In this document: positions 30,889-43,347 of the stretch, piece after piece | Layout of the letters: each line of letters begins with the position of its first letter | How positions within the stretch are numbered: the first letter of the stretch is position 1 | Assembly: GCA_019279435.1 (NCBI GenBank) | Contig: JAAALK010000287.1 | Span: 64,297,144-64,361,143, forward strand | Source of the DNA: Zizania palustris | Taxonomy: Eukaryota > Streptophyta > Magnoliopsida > Poales > Poaceae | Reading direction: 5' to 3' | Length of the DNA: 64,000 bases | Translations under genes and position numbers: made by a program | The notes under the pieces: generated by a model | Databases searched by the model: none | The model's input: the letters and a program-made list of their open reading frames with translations, nothing else | Told to the model about the DNA's origin: nothing

Positions 30889-32232
30889 ATGGCTCGGGGG
30901 CATCCCAAAGTCAGTAGTTTAGAAATTTTTTCAGAAGGTGAGCTAGCGAGACCCTTTAAGGCCCATAAGGGCGATTGGAGAATTCTGATCGTCCGGTATT
31001 TGAGAGACCCTAGCCAAAGGGTTGATCGGAAGGTTCGGCGACAAGCGTTCAAATTCGTGTTGATAGACGACACATTGTACCGTCGAACCATTGATGGAGT
31101 ACTATTGAAGTGTTTAGACCACGAACAATCCCATGTGGCTATGGGAGAAGTCCATGAAGGATTTTGTGGCACTCATCAGTCGGCCCAGAAAATGAGTTGG
31201 ATGCTCAAAAGAGCAGGTTTTTATTGGCCGACTATGACTGAGGATTGTTTTAAGTATTATAGAGGGTGTGAGGCATGTCAAAAGTTTGGCAATATTCAAC
31301 TAGCTCCGGCCTCATTACTCAACCCTATTGTCAAGCCATGGCCGTTTCGAGGTTGGGGTTTAGACTTCATCGGCCAAATTCACCCTCCTTCCTCAAAAGG
31401 GCATCGGTTCGTGTTGATGGCGACGGATTATTTCACTAAGTGGACCGAGGCCGTGTCTCTCAAGAACATGACTCACAATGAGGTGCGTGATTTTATCTTG
31501 AAGCACATCATACATAGATTTGGCATTCCCCAAACTCTTACTACAGATCAAGATACTTCATTTGTTTCTGGAGAAGTGAGAAACTTCGCCGAATATTATG
31601 GTATTAAGTTGATAAACTCTTCACCTTACTATGCTCAGGCCAATGGTCAGGCCGAGTCTAGTAATAAAACCGTGATTAAGCTCATTAAGAAGAAAATTGA
31701 AGAATTTCCTAAAAGGTGGCATGAAGTGCTTTCAGAGGCGCTATGGGCTTGTAGAATTGCAAAGCACGGTGCTACTAAAGTCAGTCCATATGAGTTGGTA
31801 TATGGGCAAGAAGTCATTCTGCCTATAGAGGTAGATCTTGGCTCCTTAAGAGTGTTAAAGCAAGATGGCCTATCGGTCAACGAGTATGAGACTCTTTTGA
31901 AGGATAACCTAGAAGAAGTGATCGATAAGAGACTAAGGGCTTTAGAAGCCATAGAGGTAGACAAGAGGAGAGTAGCTAAAGCCTACAATAAAAAGGTTAA
32001 ACCAAAGTCGTTCCAAGTAGGAGATTTGGTTTGGAAGATGATTTTACCCTTAGGCACGAAGAGTCCTAAATTTGGTAAATGGTCACCTAGTTGGGAAGGT
32101 CTTTTTAAGATAGCTGAAATCGCTCCTGGCAATGCATACGTGTTGGAATCTCTGCAAGGAGAGCGGTTTCGAAGAGCTTCGAATGGTAGGTACTTGAAAA
32201 GGTATTTCCCAAGCGTATGGCAAACATCGTGA
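30889..32232 (+). CDS. int: Element B2 integrase (447 codons)
   Basis: ATG 30889 is only the first Met; the true frame would join the RNase H upstream, but phase differs across 30737-30888. The HHCC module (HEGFCGTHQSAQKMSW ... CEACQKFG) lies at about 31155-31290. The core has GLDFIGQIHPPS, TTDQDTSFVSGEV and GQAESSNKTVIKLIKKK. The C-terminal domain shows FQVGDLVWKM and WEGLFKIAE. Stops shortly before the polypurine tract at 32303. Confidence 0.88.
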   Translation: MARGHPKVSSLEIFSEGELARPFKAHKGDWRILIVRYLRDPSQRVDRKVRRQAFKFVLIDDTLYRRTIDGVLLKCLDHEQSHVAMGEVHEGFCGTHQSAQKMSWMLKRAGFYWPTMTEDCFKYYRGCEACQKFGNIQLAPASLLNPIVKPWPFRGWGLDFIGQIHPPSSKGHRFVLMATDYFTKWTEAVSLKNMTHNEVRDFILKHIIHRFGIPQTLTTDQDTSFVSGEVRNFAEYYGIKLINSSPYYAQANGQAESSNKTVIKLIKKKIEEFPKRWHEVLSEALWACRIAKHGATKVSPYELVYGQEVILPIEVDLGSLRVLKQDGLSVNEYETLLKDNLEEVIDKRLRALEAIEVDKRRVAKAYNKKVKPKSFQVGDLVWKMILPLGTKSPKFGKWSPSWEGLFKIAEIAPGNAYVLESLQGERFRRASNGRYLKRYFPSVWQTS

Positions 32233-32319
32233 AAGGTCTCGAAAAGCCAATATGGACGGTATCATCTTCAGCTCATGGTGCTTTTAGTTCACTCAGTTCA
32301 CTAAAAGGCAGGGGGCATG

Positions 32320-33604
32320 TGTTGATTGCAAAAAATGGCATCAATGGCTAAGATTGTCAAAAAATCAATTTTGGTGATTTGGGCCAAAAATACACATGTC
32401 CGGTGTCAGGCTGAAGCCCTACAGGACCGAAGGTCCATTGGGCTATCGGCTCCGAAAGGCTTCAGCCAGCCCACGGCCTTCGTCCAGGAAGCTTTCGGAG
32501 GCCCACGCCGCTGAAGCTTTGGCCCGAGGAGCAGGCTTCGACGGGCCTGGCCGAAGCCCACTCCGGCAGAGATAGAGTTGCATACTATTCCGGCTAAGTT
32601 TTTTATCTCAATCCAACCGAATTATAGAAGATTAGATCAGAGATTTAGCCCCTATAAATAGAGAGGCGAGGCCAGCGTAGAGGCCCCCTCAACACAAATC
32701 AATCACAAAGCCCTAGCTTTGATCGCATTTATTTACCTTTACCTTTTTGTACCTCTTCGTGGGTTTTCCTAGAAGCCCTCCGTCGGCCACTTCGGAACAG
32801 TGGTAATCCTTGTTACTTCGCTTGTGAAGTATCCGTTAATCTACGTAATAGATTGCTATCGCCTTGTTACTTCGCATGTGAAGTATCCACTAATCTGCGT
32901 AATAGATTGCTGCCTTTGCTACTAGTGCAACACTTAGCAAAATTCGGTCCTCAGGCCGAATTAGTACTTCGAACCCTCTTTGTTGCAGGTCCCCACGTTC
33001 AGAGCTACTTCGTCGGAGGCATCCAGAGCTGAGAGATCGGTTTCGGAGGTCACCAGGACACCCTTCACCGAAGATTCTGCTTCGATCGCATGCTCCGCCA
33101 GCACACTTCGTCACGACAGGCTTCGCCACGCTCGTACTCCGCTCTGGACGAAGTCACGCCTGCGCGCGGCCCTCGAGTCACCATTATGTATCTTGTCGTA
33201 TCAGAGACTTCACGCTGAACCCCACTATTCGGAAGTGATTGTCGCATTCAGATCCGTTCAGAGCTTACCTTCGACCAGATCAGTCTGAACGCCGAAGGTA
33301 CCCTTCGGCGGGACACTTCACACCAGACGCCGAAGGTATACTTCGGCGACCCCCTTTGCAACATACTCCAAAGCAGATGGGCTCCGACCGGTTTGCTGAT
33401 TTTATCATGTTTAATATATTTCTTTCGGCTAATTGGATTGTTTTGTGTGATCTGATTGCCTAGCGTCTCCACCCCCTTATTACGACTAAGGGTAGTCGGA
33501 ACGCGACGTCGGTGTTGCGTCACGCTTAGGCTTGTCCCTAAGTATCCGCACACTTTTGGATCGTCGAACTGACCCAAGTGTGAGGGCACGATTTCGTGTC
33601 AACA
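32320..33604 (+). repeat. Element B2 3' LTR (1285 bp)
   Basis: TGTTGA to TCAACA. TATA box TATAAATA at 32653-32660, the 54-bp duplication at about 32815-32915, hairpins near 33291-33347. Shorter than the B LTR. Confidence 0.88.
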
Positions 33605-35889
33605 GTTCCTCAACAGAATGAAGTTGTTGAGAGAAAGAACCGCACTTTGGTTGAGATGGCTAGGACGATGCTCGATGAGCACAGAACTCTTGGAAGATTT
33701 TGGGTTGAGGCCATAAACACTGCATGTTACATCTCTAACCATATATTTTTGTGCTCAATTTTCAATTTGACCTCTTATGAACTGTGTTTTGGGAGAAAGC
33801 CTAAGGTTAGTCACTTTCGAGTATTTGGTTGTCGGTGCTTTATCCTAAAACGTGGAAATTTGGATAGATTTGAGTCACAATCTCTAGATGGGATCTTTTT
33901 GGGCGATTCCACTCATGATCATTCATATCGGGTGTTTAATCTTGAGACTAACTATGTCATCGAGTCATGTGATGTGAATTTTGATGAATCAACCCCATGT
34001 GTTAGTTCTTCTTTTGAGCTAGCCAGTGAAAAATATATGAATGAGACCATATTTGAAGAAGAAGATCCTGAAGGATGTGAAGGTCTCGAGGATGATCCCC
34101 TACTTTCCTCGACATCAACCCCTTTAGCAGACCAGTCATCGACTACTTAGGCAAGAGGCCCCGAAGCATCTGCTTCGACTTTAGTCATCTTCGACCACTC
34201 TCTAGCAATAGTTGAGGGGGAGACTGCATCTCATCAAGAAGATCTGCAGCACATTCAGAAGATGCATCCTCCAAAGCAGATCATTAGTGAGCTAGATCAA
34301 AGGGTAACATGTTCTCACACTCACTTTATTGATTCTACATTTGTTGCCTCTTTTGAGCTCTTGGATGTTAGTCATGCTTTATCTGATTCAAGTTGGATTA
34401 ATGCCACGCATGAGGAGTTAAAATTTTTTAATAGAAACCAAGTCTAGGTTCTTGTAGATCCACTTCCTAACATTCATATCATTGGTACAAAATGGATTTT
34501 CAAAAACAAACAGGGGGAGGATGGGTCTATTGTGAGAAACAAGGCTAGGCTTGTTTCTCAGGGTTACTCTTAAGTCAAGGGGGTTGATTTTGGAGAGACC
34601 TTTGCTCCAGTAGACCGACATAAAGCCATTAGGATTTTTCTTGCTTTTGCATCTTCTCGCGGTTTCAAGCTTTATCAAATGGATGTTAAAAGTGTTTTTC
34701 TTAATGGTTTCATAAGAGATGATGTTTTTGTTAGACAACCCCCTGGCTTTGAACATCCCAAGTACCCCAATAGAGTCCTTAAACTTTACAAAGTTTTGTA
34801 TGGGCTCAAGCAAGCTCCCAGGGCCTGGTATGACTGACTTAGGAACTTTTTGCTTGAGCATGGGTACAAAATAGGCTCTATTAACAAAACCCTGTTTACT
34901 CTGAAGGATGGCAAAGATTTCCTTCTTGATCAGATTTATGTTGATGATATTATATTATGGTGGCTCTTCCCATACACTTGTGGCCGAGTTTGCTGATTCT
35001 ATGAGCAGGGAGTTCAAGATGTCGATGATGGGTGAGCTGACCTTCCTTGGTTTACAAATCAAGCAATGCAAAAAAGGTAATTTCATTCATCAGACGAAGT
35101 ACACCAAGGACATGCTGAAGCGCTTTGACATGAGCGATATGAAGCCGCTTGCCACTCCAATGGCTACCTCAGTAGCCCTTGACCCAGATGAAGATGGAGA
35201 AGAGGTGGATCAGAAGGAGTTTCGGAGCATGATCGGCTCCCTCCTCTACATGATGGCTACAAGGCCAGACATACATTTCACAATATGTTTGTGGGCTCGT
35301 TTTTAGGCTTCTCTAAGAGTTTCAAATCGTTAAGGGGTAAAACGCATACTGAGGTGCCTAAAACACACTCTTGAATTTGGCATGTGGTATTCTGCATCAT
35401 CATCTTTATGCCTTCGAGGTTTTTTTCTATGCTGATTTTGCTAGTTGTAGAATTAATAGGAAATGTACCTTATGTACTTTTTATTTTCTAGGTTACTCTC
35501 TTGTTTGCTGGTCTTCTCACAAACAGTCTAGCATTGTGCAGTCTACAGTTGAGGCTGAGTATGTAGCTGCTATTAGCTGTTGCTCATAGATTTTGTAGAT
35601 GATTTCTTTTTTGCGGGATTTTGGGTTGATTTTTAAGGTTGTTCCACTTTTCTATGATAACACTAGTGCCATTAGCTTAGCCAACAACCCAGTTCAATAT
35701 TCTAGAACCAAACATATTGATATGCGTTATCACTTTTTGAGAGACCACAATGAGAATGGTGATATTGAATTGAGATATATTGATACCCAAAACTAGCTTG
35801 CTGATATTTTTACCAAGCCTCTTGATGCTTCTCGCTTTGCATTTTTGTGAGGAGATCTTGGAGTGTATCATCCTTATGACATCTTGTGA
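33605..35889 (+). pseudogene. pol: Element D integrase, RT and RNase H
   Basis: Begins in the integrase with ERKNRTLVEMARTM. RT shows GTKWIFKNKQGEDG, QMDVKSVFLNGFI and YVDDII (about 34938); RNase H shows VQSTVEAEYVAA and ADIFTKPLDAS near its end. Stops are at 34148-34150, 34445-34447, near 34571 and near 34835. A frameshift lies near 34955, a further shift near 35440, and stops at 35587 and near 35795. Fully dead. Confidence 0.85.
34214..34222 (+). other. Candidate central polypurine tract (D)
   Basis: GAGGGGGAG inside the integrase-RT linker, at the same place as in E (44839-44847) and F (58895-58903). It resembles the 3' polypurine tract CAAGGGGGAGAT. Confidence 0.4.
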
Positions 35890-37017
35890 GGGGGAGTTGT
35901 GTGTCATTGCATAAGCTTCTGTCATATGATCAACTGCTTTCACATGCACTTGCATGTATATGCATGTTAATTATTGTCTTTAGTCATGTTGATTTTTCTT
36001 TGTTGAATATGTCTGATATTTGTCATGAGTATATCTTTTAATTATGATTTTGCATTTACTTTCATTCATCAGATGAAGTACATCAGCTATCTGTCATGTT
36101 GATTTTGCTCTAGTAACTAGCATGAGTAGGTTGATTTTTTTGCTATCTTTTACATGCCTGGTAGCTAAGTCCTTTATACTTGGATGCAAATATGCAACTT
36201 GAACATTTAATGATTTTCATGGAAATCTTGTGCTGTAAATTTATAAAAATAAAAATAATATACATGCCTTTTTTGCTGACATTGAAAAGATCTAGGTGGG
36301 TTTGCTTTGTCGCATTGTCTTGTTCTAGACTGCTTGCATAGCACTTTTGTATGAATTGGGACACTGCAGTGTTTGCCAAGACCAATGCCTTAAGCTTTTG
36401 ATGGTCTTTGCTTGACATAGATTTGGTTTGGTTGATTAGCATAAGGTTGACATGCAAATAACCCCAGGCATTAAATTTAAAAAAAAAGAAGAAAAAATCT
36501 TGAAAATGTTGCATAACAAGTTTGCTGAAGCTCCTTGTTTTTGGTCATGCTTATCTGGGTAGTTCTTGCTAGTCTTTGCATTCCATGCTTTACCATGTCT
36601 AGTATGCTAGTCTGAGTGGTGATGATTTTGTTTGCTAAACTTGAAAATGTTTACTCTTGATTGTCTTTGGATATGATTCATCTGAGCTTATCATTTAGTA
36701 CTTTTAGACAAAATTCAAGACCAATGCTTGTTTTTGTACTGTATTTGTTGTTAACCATATTTCCGAAGCTTCTATATACATTCACCCTCACATTTCTCTT
36801 TGCATCATTTTTATCACCTTGATGCCTGCATTGCCAAAGGGAGAGAATTCGTGTCTTGCTTCTGTCAACGGGGAGAATCTTTTATCAAGGGGGAGAATTT
36901 TAAAATCAAGTGACATGCTTTTTCTTTCTTCTGAGTTCTTATGGTCACTTGTGTGCTGAACGTCAAAATTCATCTGATTTCTTTTGGGAGTTGTCAATGC
37001 ACTAATCAAGGGGATAT
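35890..37017 (+). other. Element D 3' non-coding region
   Basis: No supported gene. GGGGGAG-like tracts at about 35889, 36838, 36872 and 36889, and AAGGGGATA at 37008-37016 abutting the LTR. Confidence 0.75.
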
Positions 37018-38602
37018 TGAGAAACCAAGTGGGTTTGCACTGTGATTTTATCTTAGTGATGAGTGATTGACAAGTTTTCCTGATGTAATGGTCTAGATTT
37101 GTGATTGCTTGTTTGGTTTTAATGAAGGGATCAGTGTGCGTGGAGATACGCTTTTGTGTTGAGATTCATGTTCTGCTTATCTCATGTTGTGCAGGGTTGA
37201 GATGCGAGTCAATTGTCAACGGCGGGTGATCAGGGTCAAGAGAGAAGCTTGATGCTAGAGGATCAAGGGTGTCGGGTGAAGTTGAGGAAGATCTCAAGCG
37301 TACATGTGGAGATAGAGCAAGACATGGATGAACGGATGATCAAGACAATGTGTTGACCAAGTCAGCGAAAGGGAGGCCAGTGCATGTGACAAGGCAGAGG
37401 GATCAAGAGCGAGAGAGACTTGCTGGCAATCGAGTTCATGGATTGGTGATACGTGTTGGTGATCTAGAGGGCTTTGTTAGTTTTGGCTCAAAACCATCAG
37501 ATTAAGATCAAAGCATCCTAAAGAGAAGTTGTAGTTGATGCAAAAGCTTCGAATCGGGACAAACTACCTTTAGATAGGATTTTACATTTTTAGACCTGTG
37601 GGCCTTCGAGTTTGTAAAATACCCTAGGGGTATTTGCGTATTTTCCTGTTTTTGAATTGCTTGTAAAAGCCCCCCTAGTCTTAGGGTTTCTACCAACTAA
37701 TTCACTTTGAAAAACTGAGTTCACCTTTATTTTAGTCATCTTCTACCTCTGCACGGTGGTTTTCCCTGTTCCACCACCGCCACTTTCTTTCTTCGCCGCA
37801 TAATATTCTTCTTGGCTAGTTTTTCCCTGGGCACAGCGCCATTTGGTTTTCTTTCCTAGTGATCTCACTTCGCTGGTTTTCCTCTAAGGGAGGAAGTGCC
37901 ACCACTATACTATGCACGGAGCCTGTTTTCTTTGAACCGAGGTGTTGCATACACCGTTTGCTGTGAGGAGCTTCTAGGCGCTTGGTGCAACGAGGTCGCT
38001 AGCGATGCGTGGTGGGCCACAAGCCGCCTAGTAGTGCGCTCGGCACTGTATCATGCAGGAACAGTACGTGTGGAGCTACTGTGCAGTGCAGGAAGCAGAA
38101 GTTCGACAATTTTAGAGAATGGAGCATAGTAATTTCACATCTCATTCCTCAAGTACCTACGACATTTATTTTTGAATATCCTATATAGTGCATGATCTAA
38201 ATTTCCACTTGTTATATGTTTGTTGAAATGATTGTGAATGATGAATAATGTTTATGTGCTTCATGGATTGCCTATGATTTGGTGAAAGTTTTGTGGTATT
38301 TTCATATGATTTGTGAGTAAACTTAATCTGCCTTTAAGCACTATGATGGTGTCTTTTCATTTAGGACACCGATCATTTTAGGCTAGATTATTTTTAGTGC
38401 TTGTGATCTCTCGATCTGTCACATCATATCATCTAAACAGGAGAGTGATAGCACTAGCTTTGTGTGGGATTTTGCTGTGAAAGTTAATTTGCTTTTGTTT
38501 GTTCTTTTAGAGGAGCATTGGATGTTTAGAAAATGCCATCAATTCGAAAGAATTTGTTGAGGCACCTATTCACCCCCTCTAGTCGCCTATTTCAGTCCTA
38601 CA
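37018..38602 (+). repeat. Element D 3' LTR (1585 bp)
   Basis: Starts TGAGAAACCAAG like E and F and ends TTCAGTCCTACA like A. Carries the shared module at 37473-37499 and CCCTAGGGG at 37622-37630, but no clear TATA box. C-rich U5 end near 38570. Confidence 0.85.
37473..37499 (+). promoter_or_regulatory. Conserved quasi-palindromic LTR module (D)
   Basis: TTTG, TTTTGGC and CAAAACC in the spacing seen at 1425 in A; slightly decayed. Confidence 0.5.
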
Positions 38603-38810
38603 ATTGGTTACATTGAGACCTTGGAGATACTGGGTTCTCCACTAGATCCATACTTGGCTATAGACATGATTCTCCAGTCGCTCTCCTTGAGCTTTGATCC
38701 ATTTATTATGGATTTTCATATGAATGGACTGGAGAAGATATTGGCTGAGTTGTATGAGATGTTTAAAACTGCTGAAGAGAGTATAAAGAAAGCTCTCAAT
38801 CAAGTGATTA
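38603..38810 (+). pseudogene. gag: Element G Gag fragment
   Basis: Open frame from the first base after the D LTR to the E insertion. It shows the copia Gag pattern around LAIDMILQSL and LEKILAELYEMFKTAEESIKK. It continues in phase at 49657 after E. The N-terminal part of this gag must lie beyond D, left of the window. A different copia family from A, D, E and F. Confidence 0.82.
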
Positions 38811-39729
38811 TGAGAAACCAAGGGTTGGTTTCGGAGTCTGTGATGAGTGATTGACAGATTTTATCCTCTGATTCGAAGGGGTCCCTCCGAAGGGGTTCAG
38901 AGGTCGCTTCACCGAAGGGTTCGGTGGGCTCTAGTTGCTGCAGCTATTGCAGCGGAGTGTGCCTGTCGGAGGGGTCCGACAGTACACAATGACTTGGTTG
39001 TACCGAAGGGTTCAATACTTTGGGCGGTACACCAGAGTGTGTGCTGGAGATTGTTTACCCGAAGAGGTCTCCGGGGTACTGGATACACTTGTCTGTTTGT
39101 CCTTGGTGTGCAGGTGATTTCGGAGGCGACGGACGGTTCGCAGCAAGTGAACTTGGGTCAAGCGGGAGGCTTGATGCCAGGCGAGCGGGGAGCTCGGTCA
39201 CGAAGGCTGCGAAGGGGTTGAGGTCGGCCTCGGGTCGAGGTGCGCCAGGAGAAGGCAGTAAGTGCGGAGTGTGGCTCCGGCTGAAGGTACTCCGAGACGA
39301 AGTTCTCGGAGGCGAGGCACTTCGAAGGGAACTCCGAATGGAGTGACTTCGGAGTATGGTGGACAAAGTCCTCAACAATGAGGCAAGGTGTTCGAAGTGT
39401 GCTCCGGAGGGAGGCACTCGAAGGTATGCCCGACGAAGGTCTCAGAAGTCGAGGTGCATCGAAGGCATGGTCCGGGTGAGGTTCATCGAGGATTGTGCTC
39501 GGGGAGAGACACTGCAACGAAGGTCTCAGGGAATGCTTCATGCGGAGGCCTTGGACGAAGGAGGGACTTAGAAGGGTCGTACTCTGAAGGTGGGGCTTCG
39601 GAGTGAGACTGACTTGAGGTACTTCGGCCATGCATGGCTTTGGTACACGGACTGACGGAGTTCGAGCTGGGAGAAGCTGCGAAGCCGTGGTGGTCCACTC
39701 TGGAGGTGTTGGTGCGAAGGCCCAAGGGA

Positions 39730-39756
39730 TTTGATGGCTTCGGCTCAAAACCGTCA
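39730..39756 (+). promoter_or_regulatory. Conserved LTR module (E, 5' LTR)
   Basis: TTTG, CTTCGGC and CAAAACCGTCA; the E 3' LTR copy is at 48555-48581. Confidence 0.55.
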
Positions 39757-39993
39757 ATGTATCAAAGGCTGACTTCGGTGAAGCGAAGGCCGTCAGGCTC
39801 AAGGCTTCTCACCGAAGCTACCGCACCCCTCGCGTGCGAAGGGGGACTTCAGAAGGCTCCAAAACTGCAACGGCTGACCGCGTTTGCTCTACAAAAGCTG
39901 ATGTTGTCTTCTCTGCGAAGCTGACAAAAGAAGCCTCCAAATAAAGTAGACTACCAGCTGTACCCCCTTGTTCTGATGAGACAAAACCAGTGT

Positions 39994-40046
39994 AAACCCT
40001 AGGGGTAAAGTAGTCTATTCACAAGGCTGAATAATGCCTATAAATA
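39994..40046 (+). promoter_or_regulatory. Telo-box and TATA box of E 5' LTR
   Basis: AAACCCTAG 39994-40002 and TATAAATA 40039-40046, 36 bp apart. In the 3' LTR the pair is at 48819-48827 and 48864-48871. Confidence 0.75.
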
Positions 40047-40829
40047 GTGGAGGCTAGCCTAGGCCACAACAACACTTTGAGCATCCATTGTAGAACTCTT
40101 GTGCTAGCTGTCACACTCTCTGTATTCATCCTGTGAGTTCATTTTGTGTTCCCTGTTCAAGCAATGAAACTTTGATTCTGTTTTCATTTATTGTTTGAAC
40201 TTGTATGCCTACTTTGCATTGCATGCTTTGATTTCTCTGTACACCATCTTCTTCCTAAGTTAGTTTGTGTTTTGGGATCATTTCTAGAGAAGTGTGTGAG
40301 AAGTCTGTTCGTGTAAAGTGTGTGATTTTCAGTGTTTGTTCGCTCTGTGTAAACTGGAGGCAAGACCTCTCTGATAACTAGCGAAGCACTATTCGAAGCC
40401 CGTTTTTCTTCCCTTGTCGAAGTCCTCGGCGAAGTGTGTTCAGTGTGCATTTAGACCTTCGAAATACGAAGCCGAGCACCAGTTGCTATCGCTGAGTATT
40501 TGGTCGAAGTCCTTAGAGGGAAGTCTGCTCTTGCGAAGGGTGAAGTGCGAAGCCTGCTCAAAGGCACCCTGTGTGCGGAGCCTGCACTGACTTAGCAGAG
40601 CTGAATCTTCGGGGTTGTGGGTGGAGCGAAGTCTTCTTGGCTTTGAACTTTTGCTCCTTGCGAAGCCTGATTTAAGAGCTGTGAAATACCTCCGAACCAG
40701 AACTTTGAAGGGTGTGTTCGAATCCTGTTCCGCAGAAGATAGAACTAAAACAGGAGGCTATTTTTTATCTGAAATTTTAAAAGCTCCCATTCACCCCCCC
40801 CCTCTGGTCACCGTTTCCGATCCAACAAT

Positions 40830-40841
40830 TGGTATCAGAGC
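40830..40841 (+). other. Element E primer-binding site
   Basis: TGGTATCAGAGC, two bases after the LTR end. Confidence 0.92.
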
Positions 40842-40891
40842 GGGTTAAGATCACCAGTTGACCTTAACCGATTTTGTGATCTGTTGGCGAC

Positions 40892-43347
40892 ATGGACAAA
40901 GTTAGTAAAATACCTTTGTTCGATGGGACGGACTTTGCATACTGAAAGGTGCACATGGAGGCTTACTTGCTAAGCCAAGGAAATGCAATTTGGGAGATTG
41001 TGGACTCACAATATTCCATCCCTGAAACTCGCACCTCTCAAACAAAGAAGGATTAGTATAATGTCAACTTCAAGGCTAGAAATATATTGTTCATTGGTTT
41101 GAGTCGGAGTGAGTTTGATAGGGTGCAGCACCTTAGGACAGCTTGGGAGATTTGGACTACACTCACTATCTTTCATGAGGGCTCTACACAGATTAAGGCC
41201 AGGCGCCAAAGCACATACAATCAACAGTATCAGCTGTTTGTGTAGGCACCTGGTGAATCTATAGATGCCATGTTTCCTCGTTTTGATGCGATAGTGAGTA
41301 ACTTGCGGTCCAACGGGATGCTTGCTTACAATGATCATGATAGGGCTATCAATCTTCTCAATGCTCTTGATCGTAGCATATGGGAAGTGAAGATATCCAG
41401 CATTGAGGAGTCCGCAGGTTATGATACATTGACCTGTGATGAGCTCTTCAGCAAGCTGAAGTCCATAGAGATTGCCAAGGCATCTCTTGCAGTGCATAGG
41501 AACTCTTTGCCACAGCCTTTGGCACTGGTTTCTAGCACTAGCCGTGGCACCACTGCAGAACCAAGCACATCAAGCACTTGTGTTCTTGCAGATGGTTTTG
41601 CTTTGTCCTCCCTGGTCTCCGTCACTAAGGAGCAGGTGGACACTCTGGATGATGATGAGCTTGCTCTCATTGCCAGAAGGTTCACCCGTTTTCACCATGA
41701 GAGACGGGATCAGAGGAGAGGTGGTTTTAGTGGTTGCTTTGAGTGTGGCGACACTTCTCACATAAGGCCAATTGCCCAAAACTCAAGAAGAGAGATGAGA
41801 GTGAGCGCCCCAAATACCACAAAAAGGAGAGGAAACCCTTTGTGAAGGGCAAGTGCGGCAAGGTGGCTAAGAGGGTAGCCAAAGCCGCTTCTAGAGCATT
41901 TGTTGCTGCTCTCAGTGACATCAACACTTCCTCAACTAAGGAGTCGAGCTCTGAGGAGGAGTCTCCAAGGAAGGAGGAGAAGAAGGACAAGAAGGGACGA
42001 GATTTCACCGGCCTCTGCTTCATGGCCGACAGCGATCACAACGGCGATGAGCTTGACTCATCTGAGGTACCTCTATCCTATGACCAGCTTTCAATTAAAC
42101 TAGATGAGCTGAATGAAGTTTAGGTCAGGATAGACTACTTGTGCAAGCTGCTAGAGATAGAAAAGACCTTAGACTTAGGCTACAATCTGTTTCTACTGAT
42201 TATGCCATGCTTAAGTCTAGGATTAATGATGCTAAATGTGAATCTTGTACTGTTGTTATCGGTGAGCTTGCTCAGGTGCGTTCTGTACATGCTCAAACTC
42301 TATATGAGCTTGAGACTGCACAGAAGCAGCTTTTGATGGTTGATTCTAGTCATCATAATATAAATGAATGCATGAACTGCCCCTTATTACGTGAGAGCAT
42401 TAATTTACGTGATAAGCATGTTCAGGACTTAGAGGCTAGATTGGAGAGGACCGGTAGTTCTAAGGATGTGCAACCTGTGTGTGACACTTGCATAACCTTT
42501 AAGGACTAGCTAGGCACTATTAGAGAGCGAGTTGAACACCTCATGACTGAAAATGAATACCTTCTTTCTATGGTTGACAAATGCACTGAGGGAAAGGGTA
42601 GGATGGATTTGCTCTTGGCCAAAACCAAGATGTGTGCTGACAGAGCAGGGTTAGCTCTAGGATTGGGTTTCAAGAGGATACCTTTAGATAGTGGGAACAA
42701 AACTATTTTTACCTCACCCACTACCTTAGAGAAAGAAAGAGCTCTGTTAGACACTCCATCAGCCAAAAAGCCTACCTAAACCCCAAAGAAAACCACTCCT
42801 CTTGCAAAGAAAATTCCTCCTAAGAAAACCACACAGCAGAAGCCCAAGGAGCCTGTGAGGATTGCTCATATGACCCATGAGAGTGCCCCTAGGAGAGTTT
42901 TTCATTGTTCTTACTGTTAGAGGGCAGGTCACTTGGTTGGGTTCTGTTTTCGTCGCATCAAGGATGAGCGACGCTCTCAGGCGATGAGGTTCCAGAACAT
43001 GCACTACCCATCTTTAGGTACGCATGAGTCTGAGTTTTACTCCCGTCCTGTTTTCGAGGCTCCTCGTACTTCTCGGAGAGGTTTTGCTCCTCAAGGTGTA
43101 CACCATGTTTCATATGGTGGTAGACCCCGGGTGAGTAGCTTTGTACCTCAACAGAGTAGGAGACCTCGTCATGCATTTGGAAGACAGCATGTAGGTAGAC
43201 CTCGCACTTTGCATCATTTCTGATTATCCTGTGCATAGACAGTCTACTTTTACTGTGCCTACTACACGTATCACTCAGTGCTGGATGCCTCGTCATATTT
43301 TCACTCACCCCAGCACTGAGCGATCGAGATTTTCTTATCATGTGTAG
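40892..43347 (+). pseudogene. gag: Element E Gag
   Basis: ATG 40892. Homologous over its length to the open F Gag. Lesions: TGA 40943-40945, TAG 41054-41056, TAG 41243-41245, a 1-base loss near 41763 in the first CCHC knuckle (CFECGDTSH...), a small deletion with TAG near 42122, TAG 42507-42509, TAA 42777-42779, TAG near 42918 and a frameshift near 43217. It ends at TAG 43345-43347, the same junction codon as in F. Confidence 0.85.

Larger units (their letters stand above)
27245..33604 (+). mobile_element. Element B2 (Tat-like gypsy), right part with 3' LTR
   Basis: Same family as B, resuming at the gag/protease junction and running through protease, RT, both RNase H domains and integrase to a 3' LTR ending TCAACA at 33604. 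Copia integrase sequence of element D follows at once, so B2 is inserted in D; the expected target duplication is gttcc (33605-33609), with its partner off-window. A solo LTR interrupts its protease. Confidence 0.87.
33605..38602 (+). mobile_element. Element D: 3' half of a Sirevirus-like copia element
   Basis: Resumes in the middle of integrase right after the B2 LTR and continues through RT, RNase H, a polypurine-rich tail and a 3' LTR ending CCTACA at 38602. Its 5' half is left of the window. The next base begins the gag frame of G, with attgg (38603-38607) as predicted target duplication. Protein sequence is closest to E and F, but with many more lesions. Confidence 0.87.
38811..40827 (+). 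repeat. Element E 5' LTR
   Basis: Pairs with 47637-49656. It holds CpG-rich CCTCCGAAGGGG/TTCGGAGG inverted motifs at its 5' end, the shared module (39730-39756), telo-box 39994-40002, TATA box 40039-40046, and a C run near 40792 before the end TCCAACA. Confidence 0.92.

Noticed and set aside
25790..33604. Tandem LTR-internal-LTR product of unequal exchange between B and B2
   Set aside because: No primer-binding site or gag start follows the middle LTR; B2 starts mid-gene, as in nested insertion.
39158..39802. 214-codon minus-strand frame in the E 5' LTR
   Set aside because: Reverse reading of repetitive CTTCG-rich LTR DNA; similar frames recur in all E/F LTRs.
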